Shown here piece after piece: positions 55,228 through 64,000 of a DNA stretch of 64,000 nucleotides. A program made the position numbers and the translations under genes. A model generated the notes under the pieces. That model ran no database searches and was not told where the DNA came from. It was given only the letters and a program-made list of their open reading frames with translations. This stretch comes from Bradyrhizobium sp. SK17 (GTDB taxonomy: Bacteria; Pseudomonadota; Alphaproteobacteria; Rhizobiales; Xanthobacteraceae). Each line of letters starts with the position of its first letter. The stretch's first letter is position 1. The stretch is from NCBI RefSeq assembly GCF_002831585.1, contig NZ_CP025113.1, positions 7,269,001 to 7,333,000 of the forward strand, read 5' to 3'.

Positions 55228-56223
55228 TCAGACTATTTTTACCACGATGCGACCGCGGACCTGGCCGCCGAGGATTTTCGCGCCATAGGGCATGACGTCG
55301 TCCAAGGCGATTTCATGAGTGATATCAGCCAGTTTTGCCTTGTCCAAATCGCTGGCGAGGCGCTTCCAGGCGGTCCTGCGCAACTCGATCGGGCACATCA
55401 CGGAATCGATACCGAGAAGGCACACACCGCGCAAAATGAAGGGCGCGACCGACGACGGCAGATCCATACCGGCCGCCAGACCGCAGGCCGCGATGGCGCC
55501 TCCGTATTTGGTCATCGACAGCAGATTGGCGAGCGTGGTGGAGCCAACGCTGTCGACGCCGCCGGCCCAGCGCTCCTTTGCAAGCGCCTTCGGGGCACCC
55601 GACAGTTCGGCGCGGTCGATCACCTCGGAGGCGCCGAGACCCTTGAGGTAGTCGGCCTCCGACATCCGCCCCGTCGAGGCGATGACGTGGTAGCCGAGCT
55701 TCGACAGCACGGCGATCGCGACCGAGCCGACGCCGCCGGCGGCGCCGGTCACCACGATCGGGCCGCTCTTGGGCGTGAGCCCGTGCTTCTCCAGCGCCAG
55801 CACCGACAGCATCGCGGTATAGCCGGCGGTACCGACCGCCATCGCATCGCGCGCTGAAATCCCGTCAGGCAGCCGCACCAGCCAGTCGCCCTTGACGCGG
55901 GCCTTCTCGGCATAGGCGCCGAGATGGGTCTCGCCCATGCCCCAGCCGTTGCAGACGACCTTGTCGCCCGCCTTCCAGTCCGGATGGCTGGAGTGCTCGA
56001 CGGTGCCGGCGAAATCGATACCGGCGATCATCGGAAACCGGCGCACCACCGGTGCCTTGCCGGTCAGCGCCAGACCGTCCTTGTAGTTCAGCGTCGACCA
56101 TTCGACGCGGACGGTGACGTCACCGTCCATCAACTCGGCTTCGTCAAACTGGGTGAGCGCGGCGGTGGTACCTTTGTCCGCCTTGTCGATCCTGATTGCC
56201 TTGAACGTTGCCACGATATGCAC
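55228..56223 (-). CDS. YhdH/AcuI-type MDR oxidoreductase (acrylyl-CoA reductase-like)
   Basis: 331-aa zinc-free medium-chain reductase. It has [20 protein letters not shown], the YhdH/YhfP opening, [13 protein letters not shown], and the NADPH Rossmann motif [20 protein letters not shown], followed by [19 protein letters not shown]. AcuI enzymes reduce acrylyl-CoA formed from 3-hydroxypropionate or DMSP. Whether this paralogue does so is inferred. The start at 56223 and the MFS gene's stop at 56260 are 36 bases apart on the same strand, so the two may be co-transcribed. Confidence 0.8.
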   Translation of the reverse strand: MHIVATFKAIRIDKADKGTTAALTQFDEAELMDGDVTVRVEWSTLNYKDGLALTGKAPVVRRFPMIAGIDFAGTVEHSSHPDWKAGDKVVCNGWGMGETHLGAYAEKARVKGDWLVRLPDGISARDAMAVGTAGYTAMLSVLALEKHGLTPKSGPIVVTGAAGGVGSVAIAVLSKLGYHVIASTGRMSEADYLKGLGASEVIDRAELSGAPKALAKERWAGGVDSVGSTTLANLLSMTKYGGAIAACGLAAGMDLPSSVAPFILRGVCLLGIDSVMCPIELRRTAWKRLASDLDKAKLADITHEIALDDVMPYGAKILGGQVRGRIVVKIV

Positions 56224-56259
56224 TCCCCGTAATCTTGGTTTCGGGGAGTTTTTATCTGA

Positions 56260-57504
56260 TCAGGCGGGCTGCGCAACCGGGCGCGCCACCGGCGCTTCGA
56301 CGATCGGCAGGTTGATCAGCGCCGACAGCACGCCGAACACCACCGACAGCCACCAGATCGGCGTGTAGGAACCATATTGCTCGAATACGATGCCGCCGAG
56401 CCAGACCCCGAGAAAGCCGCCGACCTGATGGCTGACGAAAGCGAAGCCATAGAGGGTGGAGAACCAGCGGGTGCCGAACATCAGCGCCACGAGCGCCGAG
56501 GTCGGAGGCACGCTCGACAGCCACAGCAGCCCCGAAACCGCACCGAACGCGATCGCCGAGAACGGCGTTACCGGGAATGTGATGAAGGCAATGGTCGCCA
56601 GCGCCCGCGAAAAGTAGATCACCGAGAGCAAATAGCGCTTCGGAAAGTAGTTTTGCAGCCAGCCGACGCTGAGCGAGCCGACGATGTTGAACAGGCCGAT
56701 CGCAGCGACCACCCAACCGCCTGTCGTCGCCGGGATGCCGCGATCGGCAAGATAGGCCGGCAAATGGATGGTGATGAAGGCGAGCTGGAAGCCGCAGGTG
56801 AAGAACCCGATCACCAGCAGCACGTAGGAGCGATGACCGAAGGCTTCGGCCAACGCCGTCCTGAATGACTGTTGATCGGCGGGCGCCGCGTCCTTCGTCG
56901 CCGCCGGCGGCGTCGCGAGCGCGAGCGACAGCGGCAGGATCAGCAGCATCAGCGCACTGAACACCACGAGCGCGGTCTGCCAGCCGAAATTGTCGATCAT
57001 GGCGACGCCGAACGGCGCAAACAGGAACTGGCCGAACGAGCCCGCGGCGGTGCCGGCGCCGAGCGCGATGCCGCGCTTTTCGGGCGGCAACAGCTTGCTG
57101 AACGCGGCCAGCACCAGATTGAACGACGAGCCCGACAGGCCGAAACCGATCAGCACGCCGGCGCTGATGTCGAGCGACAAGGACGTGGTCGAGTAGCGCA
57201 TCAGCAGCAGGCCGGCAGCGTACAGCAAGGCGCCGACGAACATCACGCGCAGCAGCCCGAAGCGGTCGGCAATGGCGCCTGCGATCGGCTGGCCGAGCCC
57301 CCACAGCAGGTTCTGCAACGCGATGGCAAGGCCGAACACGTCGCGGCCCCAGGCGAATTCGCGGCCCATCGGCTGCACGAAGAAACCGAGGCTGGAGCGC
57401 GGGCCAAAACTCAGCAGCGCGATCGCGCAGCCGCAGACGATGATGACCAGCGGCGTGCGCCAGGTGCCCGATGTAGGTCGAAGATCCCCTGTCGTAACGG
57501 CCAT
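56260..57504 (-). CDS. Major facilitator superfamily transporter
   Basis: 414-aa MFS permease with twelve predicted helices. The first half carries the LSFGPRSSLGFFVQPMGREF opening and ADRFGLLRVMFVGALLYAAG, the usual loop between helices 2 and 3. The central loop is charged (ATPPAATKDAAPADQQ). The substrate family resembles oxalate/formate or monocarboxylate exchangers, but this is weak. The ATG at 57504 follows GGGAAGGCAAC. The frame opening at 57655 in another phase is a shadow. Confidence 0.85.
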   Translation of the reverse strand: MAVTTGDLRPTSGTWRTPLVIIVCGCAIALLSFGPRSSLGFFVQPMGREFAWGRDVFGLAIALQNLLWGLGQPIAGAIADRFGLLRVMFVGALLYAAGLLLMRYSTTSLSLDISAGVLIGFGLSGSSFNLVLAAFSKLLPPEKRGIALGAGTAAGSFGQFLFAPFGVAMIDNFGWQTALVVFSALMLLILPLSLALATPPAATKDAAPADQQSFRTALAEAFGHRSYVLLVIGFFTCGFQLAFITIHLPAYLADRGIPATTGGWVVAAIGLFNIVGSLSVGWLQNYFPKRYLLSVIYFSRALATIAFITFPVTPFSAIAFGAVSGLLWLSSVPPTSALVALMFGTRWFSTLYGFAFVSHQVGGFLGVWLGGIVFEQYGSYTPIWWLSVVFGVLSALINLPIVEAPVARPVAQPA

Positions 57505-57688
57505 GTTGCCTTCCCCCGCACTGCCGCGCGGGGAACCGGCCCCGCCGAACGTTACGGGGAGTTAATGCATATGCATGAAGAGCCCAAGAGGCGCCGGAGA
57601 AAAATATTCGCCCGCAGGGCTGCCTTGCAGAATCCGAGAGGATGATGGGCGTCATTCCGGGGCATGGCGACCCCGGCTTGGGCGCTCG

Positions 57689-59182
57689 CTATCGCTTGGC
57701 GCTGGCCATCTCGGCCGAGCTCTGGGCCGCCTCGGCGAGCTGCGCCGAGATCTTGGCGGTCTCCGCCGGATTGCCCCAGCTCGGCGCGTCGCTGCCGTCG
57801 CCCCAGGCGCGCGGGCGATAGAAGGTATGGACGCCGAACTTGTACATCTTCTTCATCTCGCTGACCCAGGACGGCCGCACCCAATAGGCGTGGTAGTGGG
57901 TCGAGCGGTCGACCTCGGGCAGCCACAATTTGCCGTCGAGCATCGCCTTCGCGATCTTCCTGGCGCGGTCCCACATGTCGGGCTCGCGGACGACGTCGGG
58001 GATGTTGTCGCAGGCGAAGGTGAACTGACAGGCGTAATGACGGTTCTTGTTCTGGTAGACCACGCCGCACACCGTCTCCGGATATTTGCCGGAGAAGGCG
58101 CGGTTCAGCACCACCTGGGCGACCGCGATCTGGCCGCGCACCGCTTCGCCGCGCGCCTCGAAGTAGACCGCCTCCGCCAGGCACTTCTCCGACTTGGCGC
58201 GCGACTTCTGGTCGAACAGGCCGAGCCGTTCCGCCGGCGTCTTGGAGTGCTGGTCGTCGGCGTTGACCTCGCCCTTCGGCGCGACGCTCTCGCCCATCTC
58301 GCCGGCCTTGACCGGCCCATCCGCATCGACCGGCAGTGATGCCATCACCTTCATGTCGGGATCGGGCTGAGCGGCCGGCGTCACCACGACCGGCGCCTCG
58401 CCGGGCTGCCAGTGCTCGAGATTCTCGGGCGTGCCGAGCGACGAACCGAAGAACAGGCTGGCGGTCTGGAACGCGAACGGGTCGCGCTCATGCGTTGCAT
58501 CGACGGGCGGCGCAGCGGCAGGCTTCACGGGCGACGGCTTCAGGTCGTCGAGCGGGTTGGCCTCGAGCGACATCGAGACGTCGTATTGCTGCGGCGACGG
58601 CTTCGTATACTGCGGCAATGGCGGCGCACGCAGCGCCTCCTGCAATTCCGGATCGAGCGGCGCGCTGTCGGCAGGTGCGCTGCCACTCACCGCGGTCGCG
58701 GTCTTCATGCCCTTGACCGACGAATTGGACGTCGCGGGGTCCTCGTTCGCCGGCAGCGTGTTTGCCGGCTGCACCGGCTCGACCTGATCGGGCCGACTGA
58801 CGACGAGCCGATCGCCCTTCTTGGTGCGATCGACCTTGGGAAAATCGGAGGCCTGGTAGCGCGGCGGCGGCGTGGTGATCGGATTGCGGGTGACGGCGCC
58901 GGTGACGTCGGCGCTGGAGTCCAGCCGTGCGAGCAGGAGCTGCGGATCTTGCGGCGCCGAGGTTCCGATCGGACGGCCAAAGCTGTAGGTCGCGACCTGG
59001 ATCGAGCCGACGGCGGACGCGAACACGCGCTTCTGCCAGCGCTCGGCGACACCGGGCTGCCGGGCCAACAGCGACGCGATATCCTGGTATCCGAGCTCGG
59101 TCGGCATCAAGGAGAAGATGCAAAGACCGAGACCGAAGAGCGCAAACCGTGCGCCCTTCGGCTGGTTACGCGACACAAACAT
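57689..59182 (-). CDS. SleB-type cell wall hydrolase, membrane-anchored
   Basis: 497-aa protein with a cytoplasmic N-terminus, one membrane helix (residues ~12-32), a ~300-residue Pro/Ser-rich disordered region and a C-terminal SleB domain. CLAEAVYFEARGEAVRGQIA contains the catalytic Glu, followed by QVVLNRAFSGKYPETVCGVV and the CQFTFACDN core. Such enzymes cleave peptidoglycan. ATG at 59182 (MFVSRNQPKG) is preferred to a GTG at 59197. The stop region lies in front of the MFS gene on the same strand. Confidence 0.85.
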   Translation of the reverse strand: MFVSRNQPKGARFALFGLGLCIFSLMPTELGYQDIASLLARQPGVAERWQKRVFASAVGSIQVATYSFGRPIGTSAPQDPQLLLARLDSSADVTGAVTRNPITTPPPRYQASDFPKVDRTKKGDRLVVSRPDQVEPVQPANTLPANEDPATSNSSVKGMKTATAVSGSAPADSAPLDPELQEALRAPPLPQYTKPSPQQYDVSMSLEANPLDDLKPSPVKPAAAPPVDATHERDPFAFQTASLFFGSSLGTPENLEHWQPGEAPVVVTPAAQPDPDMKVMASLPVDADGPVKAGEMGESVAPKGEVNADDQHSKTPAERLGLFDQKSRAKSEKCLAEAVYFEARGEAVRGQIAVAQVVLNRAFSGKYPETVCGVVYQNKNRHYACQFTFACDNIPDVVREPDMWDRARKIAKAMLDGKLWLPEVDRSTHYHAYWVRPSWVSEMKKMYKFGVHTFYRPRAWGDGSDAPSWGNPAETAKISAQLAEAAQSSAEMASAKR

Positions 59183-59428
59183 CGTACGCTCACGCAACGC
59201 TTACTGAGTGCAATCGAACGCGCACCATCCGCGCAATTCGACCTTCTCCGTTGCTAATCTGTTTAGGTTGCCGCGGAGTTAATCGGCGTTGCCCGCGCGC
59301 TACACTCAAGCGATCGCAGTGGCGTCGCGCCTGGCATCGCGCGCCTTGGTAAATGCGCGGCGCATGAAAGTCGTAAACAACAGGTCAACGAGGATGGTGA
59401 ACGAAGTGTTGCGCGTGCATCTCCCCAC

Positions 59429-59514
59429 CGTCATTGCGAGGAGCGAAGCGACGAAGCAATCCATCGGTCCGCATATGCCGCTCGCTGTCATCACCCGCGA
59501 AACCGGGCGATGAC
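59429..59514. repeat. Dispersed repeat (CGTCATTGCGAGGAGCGAAG family)
   Basis: Begins CGTCATTGCGAGGAGCGAAG and ends ACCCGCGAAACCGGGCGATG, with a strong terminal hairpin (CACCCG/CGGGTG-like). This wording is typical of a repeat scattered through Bradyrhizobium and Rhodopseudomonas genomes. It is non-coding. Confidence 0.6.
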
Positions 59515-59589
59515 ATCATCGGGCGCGCGTTCGCACGACCCGTTCGTTCGCAATGACGAAGTCTTCAAGCGCAGCCGACGAAAACGAAA

Positions 59590-59612
59590 ATGCCCGGGAC
59601 CAGCCCGGGCAT
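59590..59612. repeat. REP-like palindrome ATGCCCGGG-N5-CCCGGGCAT (second copy)
   Basis: Same palindrome as 6731-6753 with one loop difference (ACCAG for ACAAG). It lies 22 bases after the ppdK stop and might serve as a terminator for it. Confidence 0.65.
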
Positions 59613-59633
59613 GTCGTCGTGTGAATGATGTGC

Positions 59634-62543
<2,910 letters not shown>

Positions 62544-62634
62544 GTCAGACAACAATCCGGAAGGAGGGGTCGAAGATGCGCGCCTTACACCATTTTGAGG
62601 GGTTCCGCGCAAGCCGCGAAACCCCGCTTTCCCG

Positions 62635-62790
62635 CTACAGGTGCAGCCAGCGCAGCAGGCCCATCCCTACCAGCCCGACGAAGATCAGGTAGATCGCGAC
62701 GATGTAGTTGAGGAGCCGCGGCATGATCAGGATCAGGACGCCTGCAATCAGAGCGACAATGTGCGGCAAATGCCCAGCGGTGATGACCAT
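62635..62790 (-). CDS. DUF3096-type small membrane protein
   Basis: 51-aa peptide with two hydrophobic helices: LPHIVALIAGVLILIMPRLL and NYIVAIYLIFVGLVGMGLLR. The pattern (H.P.IVALIAG.LIL..PRLLNY.VA.YLI..GL.GL) is that of DUF3096. It has a good GGAG ribosome site 10 bases before the ATG at 62790. Function unknown; such proteins occur widely in Proteobacteria. It lies 91 bases upstream of ppdK, in the same direction, and is divergent from the DUF1236 gene. Confidence 0.75.
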   Translation of the reverse strand: MVITAGHLPHIVALIAGVLILIMPRLLNYIVAIYLIFVGLVGMGLLRWLHL

Positions 62791-63023
62791 TGAAGTTTCT
62801 CCGGCAGTTTTTGGAAGAGCGAATCGAGCGGCAGTTTATCCGCTGGGGAGGTTCCCGCATCAAGACGTCTGTCGCCGCAACAAGTTCCCGCAGCTCACGA
62901 AAATTGCTCCAAATTGCCGCGTATGTGGCGGCGGTTTTCCGGAACGTCATCACATCGGATGCATTGGCTCGCCATGCGCATCGGCGAAAGCCGGAGCGCT
63001 TGCGTGAAAGAATGGAGCCAGCC
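62791..63023. promoter_or_regulatory. Divergent region with weak EcfG-like promoters
   Basis: On the plus strand GGAAC (62941-62945), 16 bases, then CATT (62962-62965), one mismatch from GGAAC-N16/17-CGTT, 59 bases before the DUF1236 gene. On the minus strand GGAAC near 62886 is followed after 16 bases by CGTC, facing the DUF3096 gene. Both are imperfect, so stress control is only suggested. Confidence 0.3.
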
Positions 63024-63383
63024 ATGCGAAACAGGTTACTTGCCGTTGCAGCGGTTGCTGCCGCGATCACGGTGCCGGCTGTTGCCGCACAGGCCCAGAC
63101 CGTCGGCATCGTCCGCGGTGGTCCTCCGGTCGCAGTCGAGGAGGATGGAGGGATTGCCGTCGATCAGCGTCCCGCCTTCCGCGAATACATCGTGCGCGAG
63201 CGCGTGCCGAACTACAGCGTTCCGGACCGTGTCGTGGTCGGCACCGTGCTGCCCGACGCCGGCGTGACCTATTACGACGTGCCGCAGCGGTTCGGCGCAA
63301 CGCCCTATCGCTACACCGTCGTGAACGGCGAGACCGTTCTGGTCGAGCCGCGTTCGCGACGGATCGTTCAGGTGGTCGACTAG
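63024..63383 (+). CDS. Exported DUF1236 family protein
   Basis: 119-aa protein with a signal peptide (MRNRLLAVAAVAAAITVPAV, cleavage near AQAQT). The mature part carries the DUF1236 pattern: QRPAFREYIVRERVPNYSVP followed by VVVGTVLPDAGVTYYDVPQR, then a Tyr/Val-rich end RYTVVNGETVLVEPRSRRIV. Function is unknown; family members are common in rhizobia and often stress-induced. The ATG at 63024 follows GGAG; MEPAM at 63012 is an alternative. Confidence 0.8.
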   Translation: MRNRLLAVAAVAAAITVPAVAAQAQTVGIVRGGPPVAVEEDGGIAVDQRPAFREYIVRERVPNYSVPDRVVVGTVLPDAGVTYYDVPQRFGATPYRYTVVNGETVLVEPRSRRIVQVVD

Positions 63384-63462
63384 ATCGACGTCAGCACGAT
63401 CGCCTGAACGAACAGTCCGGACGTCGCGCAAGCGGATGTGCGCGAACATCGACCGGACCAGA

Positions 63463-63496
63463 AAGCCCCGCCCGGCCTCCCCTCCGGGTGGGGCTT
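63463..63496 (+). terminator. Rho-independent terminator after the DUF1236 gene
   Basis: AAGCCCCGCCCGG (63463-63475) pairs fully, with one G-U, to CCGGGTGGGGCTT (63484-63496), loop of 8 bases, then CTCTGTTG. It lies 80 bases after the stop at 63383. Confidence 0.7.
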
Positions 63497-63565
63497 CTCT
63501 GTTGTGATGCGATGAACTCTGGCGTGTGATGACATTGAGTTGGGCTGGGTCGACAGCCGTGGTTT

Positions 63566-63688
63566 ACCTCTCCCTTGGGAGAGGTCGGCGCGTAGTGCCG
63601 GGTGAGGGGTTGCGGTCCCTCGTTGGAGTTGCGGCCCCTCACCCGATTTGCCGCGCAAATCGACCTCTCCCCGATGGGGAGAGGTGAA
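63566..63688. repeat. Composite palindromic repeat (CTCTCCCC family, second copy)
   Basis: Starts ACCTCTCCCTTGGGAGAGGT and ends ACCTCTCCCCGATGGGGAGA, bounding GGGTGAGGGG/CCCCTCACCC arms and a GATTTGCCGCGCAAATC hairpin. Related to 6522-6667. Non-coding, between convergent genes; the 360-base gap 63384-63743 otherwise holds only the terminator at 63463. Confidence 0.7.
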
Positions 63689-63743
63689 GCAAGTGCGTTG
63701 ATCGAACCGGTTCAATCCAAGCTCATCTTCCTTTGGCGCCTGC

Positions 63744-64000
63744 TTACGATCTCAGGATCGAGAGCAGCGTCGAGGTCGATTTGTAGTTCTTGATCGCGGC
63801 GTCCTGGAAATCCTGGGTCCAGTTGGCCGCCTGGCGCTCTTCCGCGCTCATCGAGGAATATTGCTTGAGGATGCCGAGCGAGAACTGGCGGGGATCGCCG
63901 GCGGACTGGCTCTGCTTCAGCGCGTCGAGCACGGCAAGGCGGGTCCGCGTGTTGAGCTCCTGCTTGGCCGCGAAGATCTCTTCGCCGGAGAACTTCTTGT
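63744..64000 (-). CDS. Partial hypothetical protein, N-terminus beyond the right edge
   Basis: The last ~85 codons of a gene that enters from the right. Reading leftwards from 63998: KKFSGEEIFAAKQELNTRTR, then LAVLDALKQSQSAGDPRQFS, with the end NYKSTSTLLSILRS and stop at 63744. It is a helical, polar, Gln/Ser-rich sequence; I do not recognise a family. An in-frame GTG at 63932 is not the true start because coding character continues to the edge. Confidence 0.6.
   Translation of the reverse strand, partial: KKFSGEEIFAAKQELNTRTRLAVLDALKQSQSAGDPRQFSLGILKQYSSMSAEERQAANWTQDFQDAAIKNYKSTSTLLSILRS

Larger units (their letters stand above)
59183..59633. other. Intergenic stretch with two repeats
   Basis: No coding frame stands out in this 451-base gap between SleB (start) and ppdK (stop). 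It contains the repeat at 59429-59514 and the ATGCCCGGG palindrome at 59590-59612; the promoter of the SleB gene must lie in its left part. Confidence 0.5.

Overview
The window is high-GC chromosomal DNA from an alphaproteobacterium, most likely Bradyrhizobium or a close relative in the Nitrobacteraceae. The gene families, the PmtA/PmtX-type phospholipid methyltransferase, EcfG-type promoter motifs and several intergenic palindromic repeat families support this. I saw no rRNA, tRNA, CRISPR array, transposase or phage gene. Apart from one low-GC patch it reads as housekeeping and lineage-conserved accessory chromosome.

Layout. 0.1-4 kb: YciB-type membrane protein, a FecR-domain exported protein and two NUDIX hydrolases. 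4-9.5 kb: a membrane-lipid block with a phosphatidylserine decarboxylase-like enzyme, a class III aminotransferase, a small membrane protein, a PmtA-type methyltransferase and a GT4 glycosyltransferase; a Pho-box-like site lies upstream of the last two. 9.5-17.3 kb: an orphan TAXI-type binding protein, TauE/SafE permease, acyltransferase-3, L,D-transpeptidase, DUF4403 protein and a LivK-like binding protein. 17.3-25.4 kb: two small proteins, an HlyD/ABC-2 permease/HlyD export operon with no ATPase gene, a GlpQ-type phosphodiesterase and a CysK-like enzyme. 25.4-30.1 kb: two PRC-barrel proteins with EcfG-like promoters, an OmpR-type two-component system, a zinc-ribbon protein and a lytic transglycosylase.

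30.2-35.3 kb: a thiamine operon, promoter - TPP riboswitch - thiO - thiS - thiG - thiE - thiC, interrupted by two copies of a palindromic repeat; thiO lacks an in-frame start, apparently through a one-base frameshift. 35.5-37.2 kb: a low-GC insert encoding a cold-shock-like domain followed by a P-loop ATPase, continuous except for two one-base frameshifts at homopolymers. This is the most unusual locus here. 37.2-51.2 kb: Baeyer-Villiger-type monooxygenase, PlsY, HD hydrolase, Mug-type glycosylase, a split YeeE/YedE pair with RidA, YedK/HMCES-type peptidase, NUDIX, TIGR02301 and HAD proteins, dihydroorotase, and a tightly coupled YgfZ - Tag - HD hydrolase - phosphatase run. 51.3-64 kb: DUF2339 membrane protein, several small proteins, YhdH/AcuI-type reductase, MFS transporter, SleB hydrolase, pyruvate phosphate dikinase with a Lys/Ala-rich N-terminal tail, DUF3096 and DUF1236 proteins, and a gene cut by the right edge.

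All family names come from reading motifs in the translations; no database search was run.
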